Shown here: one piece after another, positions 1 through 10,505 of the stretch | Layout of the letters: each line of letters opens with the position of its first letter | How positions within the stretch are numbered: the first letter of the stretch is position 1 | Source of the DNA: Eonycteris spelaea | Taxonomy: Eukaryota > Chordata > Mammalia > Chiroptera > Pteropodidae | Assembly (NCBI GenBank): GCA_003508835.1 | Contig: PUFA01000003.1 | Span: 15,477,501 to 15,541,500 of the forward strand | DNA length: 64,000 nucleotides | Reading direction: 5' to 3' | Notes under the pieces: generated by a model | What the model saw: only the letters and a program-made list of their open reading frames with translations | Database searches by the model: none | What the model was told of the DNA's origin: nothing | Translations under genes and position numbers: made by a program

Positions 1-298
1 GCATCTCATGAATAATAATAAGAGTGATGTTAAAATGGTTGACCCTCAAGGTCGGACATTCAGAACAAAAAGCAATGCTCAACATAAAGCCGTAGCAAAA
101 TGCCAAATATTAACTAATCAGGTGCATATTTTATTCAGAGAAGAACAGGTCACATGCACACACATGTGCATGAGCCTGTGTGTATATGGATATGTGGTTT
201 CTTCTTCAGTCTAATAAAATTTAAGAAAGTGTCTGAAATGAGGATAGAGGAAACCACCCTATCTACTCTTAAAAGTATCCATCATTGTCATCTCGCTT
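1..298. other. Unassigned AT-rich flank
   Basis: I recognise no repeat, exon or RNA gene here. There is a short CACACATGTGCATG purine/pyrimidine alternation near 157-172. The stretch ends at the poly-T (antisense poly-A) of the L1 that begins at 299. Confidence 0.5.
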
Positions 299-1440
299 TA
301 TTTTTTTTTTATTAAAATAATTGGGGTGACATTGGTTAATAAAATCAAATAGGTTTCGAGTATACAATTCAATACTATGTCATATGTATATTGCATTGAG
401 TGTTCACCACTCAAAATTAAATTTTTTCCATCACCAAATATTTGACCCCCTTTACCCCTATCTACCTCCACCTTCTTCCATTTCTCTCTGGGAACTACTA
501 ATCCACTGTCTATGTTCATGAGTCTCTGTTTGTTTGTCATGTTTGTTTGTTGCTTTCAGTTTTATATCCCACATATAAGTGAAATCATACAGTTTTCAAC
601 TTTTTCTGTCTGACTTATTTATTTCACTTAGCATGATAATCTCAAGATCTATCCATATTGTCGCAAATGGCAGTATTTCATCTCTTCTTATGGCTAATTA
701 ATATTCCTTTGTATGTATGTATGAATGTATGTATGTATGTATGTATGTATGTATGCATGCATGTATATGTATGTCTAGATAGATACATACATACATACAT
801 ACAGAGACATACATATCAAAGAATACTTTGTTGTTTCCATTCTTGGCAACCGTAAATAACGCTGCTATGAACATTGGAGTGTATATTTTTGTGGTTAAAT
901 GTTTTTAAGTTTTTTGGGTAAATACCCAGAAGAGAGATTGCTGGGTCACATGGTAATTTTGTTCTTAGTTTTGTGGGAACCTCCATATTGTTTTCCATAG
1001 TGGCTGCACGAATTTACATTCTTACCAGCAGTGTATGAAGGTTCCTCTTTCCTCACAACCTCTCCAACACTTACTATTACTTGTTCTGCTGATGATAGTC
1101 GTTCTAACATGTGTGAGGTGGTATCTCACTGTGGTTTTGATTTGAATTTCTCAAATAACTAGTGAAGTTGAGCATCTCTCTCTTGGCTGTTTGCCATTTG
1201 CATATCTTCTTGGGAGATATGTGTGTTCAGGTCCTCAGTCCATTTTTTAATTGGATTGTTTGTTTGTTTGTTCTTTATATATTTTCAATATTAGCCTTTT
1301 ATTGGAAGTGTTGTTTGCAAGTATATTCTCCCTTTCAGATGGTTGCTCTTTGTTTTGTTGGTGGTTTCTTTGCTGTGCAAAAACTTTTTAGTTTGATATA
1401 CTCATACTTTTATTTTAACTTTTAATTCCCTTGCCTTTGT
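299..1440 (-). mobile_element. LINE-1 3' part (ORF2 C-terminus, 3' UTR, poly-A), antisense
   Basis: Read on the minus strand this is the 3' end of a mammalian L1. The T-run at 300-310 is the poly-A tail. The next 300 bases match the 3' UTR type seen again at 7315, 8925 and 22656. Bases about 880-1440 are the reverse complement of the ORF2 C-terminal region, including the 'TTTGCTGTGCAAAAACTTTTTAG' landmark at 1368. Many stops show it is dead. The 5' part of the same insertion lies at 1441-1620 in the opposite orientation. Confidence 0.92.
711..803. repeat. Tetranucleotide (GTAT)n / (ATAC)n with complementary arms
   Basis: GTAT repeats (about 711-777, with a few variants) are followed after a short TCTAGATAGA spacer by ATAC repeats (about 784-803). 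The arms are reverse complements, so the strand could fold on itself. The tract sits inside the L1 ORF2/3' UTR region at 299-1440. Confidence 0.9.
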
Positions 1441-1620
1441 GTGGAAAGCCATATACAAACGATTGAAACTGGACTGATATCTATCATCATACACAAACTT
1501 AATTCAAAATGTATTAAAGACCTGAATATACGCCCTGAAACAATAAATTGCACAGAAGAAAACAGAGGTACCAAAGGTACTCATGGTCCTTGGATTTAGA
1601 GAGGATTTTATAAATTTGTG
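1441..1620 (+). mobile_element. Inverted 5' segment of the same LINE-1
   Basis: This is plus-strand ORF2 sequence. Translation around 1495-1560 gives a decayed form of the L1 motif KINSKWIKDLN-RPETI-EEN. It is the ORF2 region that lies immediately upstream of where the minus-strand part (299-1440) begins, so the two pieces are contiguous in the L1 but joined head to head. This is the classic product of twin priming during target-primed reverse transcription. No clear target-site duplication was found. Confidence 0.85.
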
Positions 1621-2640
1621 TACCTTTTATTCTGTTAGTGCAAATGCTTAAACTCCATATAGAAATACATCACCAGGGCCCCAGAGCTGACCCCTTTTTC
1701 TTTCTTGTTTTTCTTCTTGTTTAACCCAACCTGTGCCCACATGCTCTGCGATGCACACTGGGTAGAACCGAGCTATCTGTGTACAGAGATCTTAACACCT
1801 ACAGCACATGAGACAGCCACGCTGGACCCAAGGCAGCCCAGTCTCCTGGGCTGTCACGTCCAGTATCAAATAGCCTGATCCAAGACCATGCAGACAAGTA
1901 TGGTTTGCCAAAAGGTCCCCATTTCAATGGGCATAATGGATAAAATCGGACTTGCTATTCCATCTCACTGAGCAGAGTGCAGCCAAGATAGGGGTCTTTC
2001 ATGCAAACACCCACTTCAGCTGCCAGTGACAGAGGGTTACCAGTCTCATGGGGTAGGGTCAGGGTTAAGGAATTTTTGGAAGAACTTATGGGTCAGGTGT
2101 AAAGTTCACTATGCCCAAGTCAAAGTGCAACTGAGATGAAGATGAAGGCTTGGAAGGTATCCCAGCCGAGGTCGCAAATCTCTGCTATTATGCTTAATTT
2201 AATGTCTGTCTTCACATATATTGGCTTTTTCTTTTCCTTTTCAGCTAATATGTTCTTAGGTGGAGTCTAAATTGGAGTATCGAATCAATGAAAGCAAACG
2301 ACAGCAGTCAAACCGACAGTCTAATAAGGCAGATATAGTATCAAAGCGGAAGTTTCAAGCTCATCATAGCTCTGGGTGATTTGTTCATTCACAATGGGGC
2401 CAATAATGGGGCCCTAGTCTCATGAGAAGAGTGGCATATAGGGGCCCAGATCACCTGAAGTTATTGGGGATTGGCATGAGTCATAGTCTGAACTTCCAGA
2501 GTGGGAGAAAATTAAGGCCCAAGTCTAGGTCTCTAGCCTAGTCCAGTGGATTTAGACTACATGCCATAAAGCATTGGGAGTCATTGGAGTCTCAGGGGAC
2601 ATTGACAAGGGTAGTAGCTAAGTAAAGGAAATCTGAGCAC
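1621..2640. other. Unassigned block, less AT-rich than its surroundings
   Basis: About 1 kb with visibly more G and C than its flanks, for example 1726-1860 and 1960-2060. The base composition and lack of long open frames would suit a decayed retroviral internal region or an old LTR, but I could not match it to a remembered family. No splice-bounded open exon was convincing. Confidence 0.3.
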
Positions 2641-4440
2641 CCAAATTCAGCTTTTATTTTCTTTATTTTTATACAGGAGGTATCTTTTACCTATTTTGCA
2701 TTATAGACGTCCATGAAATTTTCTTTGAAATGAAAAGTTGAAACATTTAAAAAGCTTCTAAAACACAACTTGGATAGTCTGCAAGGGTAATGAGAATGCA
2801 GCATCTCAGAAGCCAGACCTGGGTCCTGTTCAAGTGAGCAGCATGATTCACCTCCATAGATGGATGGTGGCACATAGTCTTCTGCTGCTCCTGCTGACAA
2901 GTTCAGTAACTGCAGAGTTGGTTATTTAGGAAAAAGAAGAACAAGGGAACACCAGGGTCTGCTGAGGTATACAGAACACTCCTAGAGGCAGTGCAGAATG
3001 ATGAGTGGGTTGGGTACATGATCTGGTGTCTGCTGTGCTCTCTCTGACTAAGGTTGGGGAGCAGATTCTTGTATGTGACCTCTACCAGTTGCAAGGGATT
3101 TGAACAGATTCTGATTTCACAAGGAAAGATACATGGGTTCTTTATCCAAGCCACTGACTTAACCCAATATCTGTAAAGAGGCTAAAAGCATCACCGATAC
3201 CTGTACTATTTTCTTTATACATTTCCCTGAACTATAGATAATTGTAGCTGTAGCTCTTCATTAAATATTCATTTATTCAAACAGGCTCAAGAAAAGTCAA
3301 GACCAATGACATAATTGTGGTGAGGAAAACTTATTCAAAAGGTCACCCACATAGTTTCCCTCAAAAATTATTCTGGCAGAAAATCTGAATAGATAGTAAT
3401 TTTTATCATTGAAAAATTACAAATTGAGCCAGATCCTTGCTGCTAGAAATAAATTCTAATTATATTGTTCCAAAAAGATGCCAAAGAATAAGACTCATTC
3501 TTATATTATACAAATAGATCTTTCTAGGTAACCTCTGTACTAGTAGTAGGGGCAGAATCCCTTCCACTAAAATGATTTGCATAAATTGCTACTGTGATAA
3601 CCATGTAAGAGTGGCGATTTGGAGAGTTTGTGTTTAAATGTCCAGGAAATATCTTTTGAGATTTATTTAGTTTGCCATTCAATTCTTGCCCCTTTCTTTC
3701 CTGACTCAAGAAGATGTCTTTGAAGTTCTGATTGTCTCAGGAAGGGGATTCATGGATAGGTTGATGGAAAATGAGAGTGTGGTTTATCCAATTATAAGTA
3801 TAGTAATTCACATGAACAATTAAAGTTAGAAGTTGTAATAAAAATATCATGCCTGTGAAGAATTTCAGAACCTAGTTTGAGGATTGATGTCCAATTGAGT
3901 TTCCAATAAAGGTCAACTAAGTATTTATAATTCTTGACTATGTTATTGTGAGTGACCCCCAGAGGGTCAGCAGAGGTACGTGATATGAATAATATGCAGA
4001 AAATAGTCTGCAGAAAATTAGATCTGTAGTTTTCACTGAATGATAACAGCAAAATCCAGAGAAAGTTTTACTGTAGATTTTTGTAACATAGGCTTAGTAA
4101 AGCTGTCTAAATTTAATGCTTTTACATTATAATGGAAGATTAAGAAATAAGTAATACAAAACAAATAGGTCAGAATAAAATCTAGTTAAAAATATTGAGA
4201 GCTTATAGAAAAATAAACTGGCTCATTAGAGAAGTTGTTAAAAATGTGGCACCATAAAGCATTACAGTTTGCATGACTAAGAGAAGAACTCTAAAATAGT
4301 AGAATTTCAAGATGTGAAGATATTTTGAAAGTCATCTAGCTTGACAACTCAGTGTCAAAATATCCAGAATACGATCCCTTACAGAGGGCCCTTGGACTCC
4401 GAGGACACCCAAGGGGTTATGAGATAAACAGTATCATAAT
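2641..4440. other. Unassigned stretch
   Basis: No repeat family, gene or RNA recognised in 1.8 kb. Open frames are all under 90 codons, lie on both strands, and show no recognisable motif. Confidence 0.4.
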
Positions 4441-4590
4441 TAAAAGCTTAGAAACCAAGCAGACCTCAATCTACCAGTTACCAGTTATATATCTTTGACG
4501 GGTGACTTTTACCACTGTAAGCCTCCATTTCAGCACTGGTAAAATGGGCATAATAATAGCACAATAGTATTTGTGAATTTTCTTACTCAC
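4441..4590 (+). mobile_element. MIR SINE
   Basis: The order of blocks follows the MIR consensus: a segment like 'accagtta...ctttgacgggtgactttta' (the 'gtgaccttgggcaagtta' block), then 'gcctccatttcagcactggtaaaatgggcataataatag'. That last block is the diagnostic MIR 'cctcagtttcctcatctgtaaaatggg' core. It is strongly diverged, as expected for this ancient family. Confidence 0.75.
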
Positions 4591-4617
4591 TAAAGATTAT
4601 CTGCAACCCCAAAATTG

Positions 4618-5183
4618 TTACTTGTAGTGATTTTGTAGTCATTCATGCACTGCATAGAGCAGTGAAAAATTTGATTGTACAATGCTCCTGTCCTCATCTG
4701 ATGTCCAACAAGATGATGCTCTGCCTCTTGTTCAGTTCTCCTACTGTAAACAACTGTCCTTTTCATTATATACTATTACCACTTGTTTTATACACTTTTG
4801 TGCTTTTTGTTAGTGATTCTGCTGCTTAAAACGGCTCCAAATTATAGTGCTGATATGCTGTCTAGTGTTCATAAATGGAAGAAGGCTGGATGTGCCTTGT
4901 GGGGAAAATATATGTGCTAGGTAAGCTTTATTCAGGCATGAGTTATAGTGCTCTTGGTCATGAGTTCAATGTTAATGAAAAAAACATATTAAATAAGATG
5001 TCATTAAACAGAAATGCACATAAAACAGATTCTGTATTGATTGGTTGATGAAAATGTTGTGACCAGAGGCTCTAAGGAATGCAATCCTCTATTTCCCCTA
5101 AGAGCATTGGTTCAGTCTTTGCTAATTCAGTGCTCTTGGCAACTTTATAGAACATAGTTACCACAGATAAAAAGAATCGACTG
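4618..5183 (+). mobile_element. Tigger-type DNA transposon remnant with transposase N-terminal coding sequence
   Basis: The stretch follows a remembered Tigger consensus closely, from 'gtagtgatttt' through 'aatgctcctgtcc' to the terminal 'agaatcgactg' followed by TA at 5184-5185. Around 4832-4975 the plus strand preserves the start of a pogo-class transposase: residues resembling APKRSAEVLSSVPK-KKA...EKI, then GMSYSA-G-EFNVNE, here broken by frameshift and stops. This is the helix-turn-helix DNA-binding end. Most of the transposase is missing, so the copy is internally deleted. I could not place the left terminal repeat. Confidence 0.82.
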
Positions 5184-5415
5184 TACTTAGCTTACCCAGG
5201 AGATAATGCATTTTAAACTGTTCAGTACTAGAACCTGGTATGTGGCATATAAAAGCGTGTTTAATAGAAATGGACACTGTTATTAAACACAGTATCATAA
5301 AGAAACTTCTTCCATTTTCAGACATTTTTTCATTAACCAACTCATTAATCTGTAGCATCTAAAAAGACTGGTATGTGTATGTAATATGTAATACAATAAA
5401 AAATATATATTTAGT

Positions 5416-6040
5416 CTTTGTCTCTGGTTCCTGGCACAAAAGATTCTAAAACCTTTGGAATTTCCTGAGTAATAGAAGTGATAGGAGCATTTTTTGTTAT
5501 AAAATTACATTTTTGTCCCTGATTCCTGACACAGAGCTCCTAAAATCCTTGGAATCCCCTGAGTGATGATTGCCTTGGTAAATTAATGATATGACTCTTG
5601 GTCGAGGGACTCCTTAATAGCTTCTGGATGGGGGCTTGCCTCCTGAAAGTCCAACCATATTTTTAGAGGTTGGAATTTTCAGCCTATCCCCGGACCTCTG
5701 GGGGAGTGGGGCAGGCAGTGAGTGCAATCACCATTTACCATTTAATTGATCATGTCTGTGTAATGGAACCTCCGTAAAAACTGTAAGCAATGGGTTTGGA
5801 GAGCTTCTGGAGTGGTGACAATGTCCAGGTGCTAGAAGGGTAACTCACCTGGAGAAGGCATGAAGGCCCACATTCTTTCCCCTATACCTTGCCCTATGCC
5901 TCTCTTACTTTAGGCAGTGAGCATCAGAATTGAATTGAATTATAGGTCACCCAGTTGGTGTCCAGAGAGTTGGAGAGTTTGTTGGTGTGGAAGAATCTCC
6001 TACATATTTAGTACTAGGAATATTGTGATAGAAACAGATC
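5416..6040 (+). mobile_element. LTR-like interspersed repeat, family not assigned
   Basis: I recognise this as a mammalian medium-reiteration repeat. It has a characteristic internal near-duplication ('ctctggttcctggcaca...ttggaatttcctgagt' at 5419 and 'ccctgattcctgacaca...ttggaatcccctgagt' at 5516). It then has a 'cctctgggggagtggggcagg' block and a right end resembling the junction of an LTR with a retroviral internal region. The exact family is unknown to me. Confidence 0.55.
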
Positions 6041-6189
6041 CATGTCTTCATTCAGGGAAGTTATTGAAATATTAAACTTGGCAAGATTGACATGCAAGCC
6101 CTGTGTCCCCTTTACTAGAGAGCTTCTTTTAAATTAGTGTCACTAACACACTCATAACATTCATTGAAATGGCTGCCTAACCAGTTAGA

Positions 6190-6670
6190 GATTCTAACAA
6201 GGAATAGACATTTCAGTCTTGAGAGTTTCCTGACTTTGGTGGGGGAAATGGATATAAATTAACCTGTGTGGTAACTTGGCATGGTGAAAAGAATGACATG
6301 ACACACAAAATACCTGTTCGCCAAATTTGTATACAGTTTCTCACTTCTGGTAATATAACTTGATGACAGTCCCCATCTTTTCTTGACATTAAACTGAGTT
6401 CTACAAATGTAACATGAATGGAAATGATGCATTGCACTTCTGGGCTTGGTCTCTGTAAACTTTCCATACCTTTTCCTCTTACACTGGCTTGGTACAGATA
6501 GGGAAAATAACATTAGAAACAGCTGGTGAAGCCTATGTCCTTTATTCATGCTTGGAGGAAACTGCCTACCAGTTAAGGGAGACTTTGCCTTGGACTTTTT
6601 CCAAGTGAGATACTTCTATCATATGAGCTATTATGCATTTTGGTATTTGTAGTAACAAAAACATTAATTA
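6190..6670 (+). mobile_element. ERVL-MaLR / MLT1-type LTR, degraded
   Basis: A block 'ggaaatgatgcattgcacttctgggcttgg' near 6420 matches the 'ggaaatgatgtgtgtcacttcc-ggcttgg' landmark of MLT1-class LTRs. The right half keeps only scattered similarity. Boundaries are approximate, and a related copy lies at 59020-59405. Confidence 0.55.
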
Positions 6671-6694
6671 ATATAGCTAGTATTTTGAAGGTAT

Positions 6695-6900
6695 GAATTC
6701 TGGCATGAACTCTATCATCAGATGGTCATGAGATTTACACTCAAATGCAGTATTTATTCTTGCCATATCTCAGTATCCTTATTTGTAGAATGGCATTAAT
6801 TACGCTTTTTCAACCCATCATACAGGATCACAAGAGAGCCCTAATAGATAATGGATCTGAGAGAACACTGAAAAGTATGGCATATGATATGTGTGCAAGG
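6695..6900 (+). mobile_element. MIR SINE, diverged
   Basis: The segment 'atctcagtatccttatttgtagaatggcattaatta' near 6766 corresponds to the MIR core 'cctcagtttcctcatctgtaaaatgg-ataata'. Upstream sequence weakly follows the tRNA-related half. Identity is low, so the edges are approximate. Confidence 0.55.
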
Positions 6901-7304
6901 CACTATAAAATAATTTGGGGTGAGCCAGGTCTCTTAAGTGAACAGTAAATTAAATTGACATGTCCACTCTAAACAATAGATTTTGTTTTCTTCTACATAG
7001 GACTGATTTCCTGAATTCCAATTAGTATAGATGAAGCATCATAATGTTCTGAAGAGAGAGTCAGCACATCGTTCCATATAGCCTGCCTCTCATACCACAG
7101 TATGGCGATACTCCCTGCGCACAATTGTTCAAAGGGAAATACTAAATTAAAGACTAAAAGTCAATCATAATCTAATCCACAACTTCACTCAGGCTTAAAT
7201 CAGATTAATCCCACTATCTGTAGTAGACATGCAAATAAGAAAAAACACCAAAAATGTGATGTGAGCACTTAGCAAGATGATGCTGAGTGGCCTGACTCTG
7301 AAAA
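6901..7304. other. Unassigned stretch
   Basis: Nothing recognised. It ends at the left copy of the target-site duplication of the L1 at 7315. Confidence 0.4.
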
Positions 7305-7314
7305 CCCAGATGAC

Positions 7315-7709
7315 TGATTTCTTTTTTTTTTATTATTAATTAATTTTTTTTTTATGGTAACATTAGTTAACGAAATCTAATAAGTTTCAGCAGTACACTT
7401 TAATAGTAAGGCACATATATATTTACACCGAGTATTAACCTCCCATATTTGGATTTCTTTCTGTCACCACATAATTGACCCTCTTTACCCCATCTTCCTC
7501 CCCCATTCCCCTTCTCCCTCCCTTCTGGTAACCACTAGTTTATGGTCCAAGTCCGTGAGTCCCTGTTTATTTGTCCTGTTCATTTGTTGCTTTTAGGTTT
7601 ATACCCCATATATGTGATATCATATGATTTTCAACTTTTTCTGTCTGGCTTATTTCATTTAGCTTGATTATCTTGAGGTCCATCTATGTTGTCACAAATG
7701 GCAGTATTT
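7315..7709 (-). mobile_element. 5'-truncated LINE-1 3' end with target-site duplication, antisense
   Basis: Minus-strand L1 3' UTR of the same type as 299-680, with its poly-A tail visible as T-rich sequence at 7321-7352. A perfect 10-bp direct repeat, CCCAGATGAC, flanks it at 7305-7314 and 7710-7719. Similarity extends a few bases further, which suggests an original duplication of up to 16 bp. This is a clean target-primed insertion of about 395 bp. Confidence 0.92.
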
Positions 7710-7719
7710 CCCAGATGAC

Positions 7720-8079
7720 AGCTTTCAAATCACTAATCTGCTTTTCCATTTTGTTCTTTATAACGGTTTGCATATATAGAGTTGCATTTGTAAAGCTTAA
7801 TATATGTTTTTTAATCTAAAAAGCAGCAATAGTGATTTAAAGTTTCTGTGAGATGTAGAAAAACTTTTATATCACAAATACTCATCAGGTTTAAAATCTA
7901 CGCTGTTAAAAATTACCTAATTGAGCAAGACAAGTTGTTCCTTACAAACTAAGCTGTACCTGAGGCATCACTGTCGATGTTCCAAAATGTCACCTCTCGT
8001 CCCAGGTCCCACTTCCCGTTCACCTTCTTTGCCATAAACTGTAGGCCCCGAGCTCTCATTTCTATGATGTTGCAATGTT
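7720..8079. other. Unassigned stretch
   Basis: No repeat recognised. A 17-mer, CTCATTTCTATGATGTT, near 8058 recurs near 8186 within the neighbouring ancient L1; the cause is unclear. Confidence 0.35.
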
Positions 8080-8238
8080 TTTAAATACATACATTTTAAC
8101 CTGTTTTTACTTTATTAAAAGGACTTCACGTTATATATAATATTTTGAGAATGACTGTTTCCACTTAATATTATATAGCTAAGGCTCATTTCTATGATGT
8201 TACATCACTGTAGTTCATTTGTTTTGTTGATCGTATAA

Positions 8239-8732
8239 TGTGGTAGGCAGAATAATGGCAACCAAAGATGTCCATATCCTAATCCCCAGACTTTGAAAAT
8301 ATGTTAAATTACATGACAAATGATAATTAAGGTTGTAGATGGACATAAAGTTGCTAAGGGCCTTGAGATGTAGAGATTATTCTGGATTATGAGGAGGGGC
8401 CCAATGTCATCACAAGCATTCTTGTAAGTAGAAAAGGAGGCTGGAAAAAGCATATCAGAGTCACTCCATGTGAGAATTACACCACCAGGCATTGCTGACT
8501 TTGAAGATGGAAGAGAGGAAAAACCAAGAAAAGCAGGAAACCTCTAAAAGCTGGAAACGGCAACAAAATTGATTCTTACCTAGAAAGAAACACAGCACAG
8601 ATGATATCTTGATTTTAGCCCAGTGAGACTGTTTCAGACTTCTGACCTCTAAACTAGGAAGAGGATAAATTTGTGTTGTTTTAAATCACTAAAATTTTGG
8701 TAACATTTTCATCAGCATTAGGAAACTGGTAC
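8239..8732 (+). mobile_element. MLT1-type LTR (ERVL-MaLR), full length
   Basis: It starts TGTGGTAGGCAGAATAATGG and ends near 'ttaggaaactggtaca'. The polyadenylation region 'gataaatttgtgttgttttaaatcact' is present near 8664. Blocks such as 'aatgtcatcacaagcattcttgtaag', 'ctgactttgaagatggaag' and 'gattttagcccagtgaga' follow the MLT1A/B consensus in order. It is a solo LTR inserted into the older antisense L1. Confidence 0.93.
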
Positions 8733-8924
8733 ATATATACTGCAGTTTACTCTTATTCTCCCATTGAGGTACGCTTGTGTTGTTTCTATGCTGTTGCTAC
8801 CATAAGGACAATTCTGAGAACATTCATGTGCAGATTTCTTTTTGCATGTGTGCAAGTTTTTCTCTTAGGTATTTACTTAGATGTGAAATTAGGGGATCAG
8901 TGGATATAAAAAAGTTGGATATAA

Positions 8925-9187
8925 GATAAATTGAAACTAACAAACAGAGACTCATGGACATGGACGATATAGACTAGTGGTTACCAGAGGGTAGGGATGA
9001 GGGAGGAGGAAGGAGGTAGATAGGGTAAAAGGGGTCAAATATGTGGTGACAGAAAGAAACATAACTATGGGAGGGGATCACACAATGCAATATATATATA
9101 TCCTTACTGTTAAATTGTACAACTGAAACTTACTGGATTTTGTTAACCAATATCACCATAAAAAATAATAAATTTTTTAAAAATTTC
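8925..9187 (+). mobile_element. Young-type LINE-1 3' end, sense
   Basis: Plus-strand L1 3' UTR running from 'actaacaaacagagactcatgg' through 'gggtaaaaggggtcaaatatgtggtgacag' to 'gttaaccaatatcaccataaaa', then an A-rich tail. It interrupts the ancient antisense L1. It is severely 5' truncated (about 260 bp). Confidence 0.9.
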
Positions 9188-9485
9188 AAAAATTAGATGT
9201 GAAAATTTGTATTCTGGCCAACACTGTAAAACACAACCTCTTGGCATTGTAAAACTTTATTATTTTTCTAATCGAATGGGTTTAAAATGCCATCTCATTG
9301 CAATCTTGATTTATAATTCCCTGATTATGAGTGACATTGATCATATTTTAGCTTGTTTACTGGTCACGTGTGTTCCTTCTTGAAATATTTGTTTGTTTTG
9401 CTTCTTTTAAAATCAGGTTATTGGCATTTTCATTTTTATTTGATAGATCTTTCTACATTTTTATATTAATACTTTGTCAGTGATG

Positions 9486-10429
9486 CAGAATAGAATTTTT
9501 AAGGATTTGTATGACAGATTATTTATGACAGTATTGTTAGATAAAAATTCTAGATTCTAAGATCTTTTCCTTCAATATCTTTAAAAACTATGTTCCATCT
9601 TGCATCTACTGTAATTTTTAAAATGTCTTTCCTTTGACTTTGTCTGTTATTTCTCGAAGCTTCTGAAATTTTCTTGACAACTATGGTATTCTTATATTGT
9701 GTTATGTCTAAAGTGCCTCTCCATTGGCACTTTACAGGCACTTTAAATCTGAGGTCTTTCATCTTTCTTTTCTTTTCTTTAAATTCCTCTTATTTACTCA
9801 AGCATTTCTTCTTCATTTTTATTTTTCTTCCTCTCTGAGACTAGTGACATGCCATCATATTTACTTATTTTTTCTGTATATTTAGCCATGTTTCTCTACC
9901 TATTTCTTTATTTTTTATATATAACATATAATATTTATATTGATTACATACATAATGTTGCATTGTTTTTAAATATACATATATATATTGGGGGATGAAC
10001 TTTTTCGATTTGATCTTCCTTCTTGCTAATTAATTCCTTGAATATATTTCATCTTTTCTTTTTATAAATTTATTTTAGTTATTATATATTTCATATACTT
10101 CTATTAGGCTCTTTTGTGCTCTTCTGAGTTTATTTTACATTGCTAATCCAAATAATGGAAAACTTCCCAAATCTCTAAATTAAATATAAATTATTGAATC
10201 AAAACACTAGGTTGTAATCCAATTTTAGTCTTAACTCTTCAAGTTAAGACTTCAAAGATATATTTAAAAAGTAAGACACGAATTAACTACTAATTTGTAG
10301 GATACGTGGGCTAGTAGATTTTGGCAAAGGGTACACTGTAATTTCTTGACGAATCTCTAAGCCGCCAAAGATCTTTCCAAGAGGCATAGCATAGCATGAG
10401 ATACTTGGTACTATAGTTTTAAAGACTGC
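9486..10429. other. AT-rich unassigned stretch, possibly more old antisense L1
   Basis: Pyrimidine-rich AT sequence such as 'gttccatcttgcatctactg' and 'gctaattaattccttgaata' weakly resembles the antisense 5' part of old L1/HAL1 elements. It is too decayed to call. No gene is visible. Confidence 0.35.
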
Positions 10430-10505
10430 GAATGAAGGGCCTGCTCAGGGCTAGAACAGTGCCTGACACACACAGCAGGTATTCAGTAAATATTTGCTTA
10501 ATTAA
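10430..10505 (+). mobile_element. LINE-2 3' end
   Basis: The segment 'agggctagaacagtgcctgacacac...attcagtaaatatttgctta' is the L2 3' terminal signature ('cctagaacagtgcctggcacatagtaggcgctcaataaatatttg'). Confidence 0.7.

Larger units (their letters stand above)
8080..9485 (-). mobile_element. Ancient LINE-1 (antisense), split by two later insertions
   Basis: Three collinear pieces of antisense L1 ORF2/3' region sit at 8080-8238, 8733-8924 and 9188-9485. Landmarks in order are 'atgttacatcactgtagttcat', 'gttgctaccataaggacaattctgagaacattcatgtgcag' with 'cttaggtatttacttagatg', and 'aatgccatctcattgcaatcttgatttataattccctgatta'. Between the pieces lie an MLT1 LTR and a younger plus-strand L1. Some sequence of the old L1 is lost near 8908/9200. 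Confidence 0.82.

Noticed and set aside
711..803. CRISPR-like array
   Set aside because: The periodicity is a 4-bp microsatellite with no unique spacers, and the host is a mammal.
1162..1425. 87-codon frame with hydrophobic residues
   Set aside because: It is the antisense translation of L1 ORF2 3' sequence.
299..1620. Two separate L1 insertions in opposite orientation
   Set aside because: The two pieces are adjacent in L1 coordinates at the junction, which a single twin-primed insertion explains more simply.
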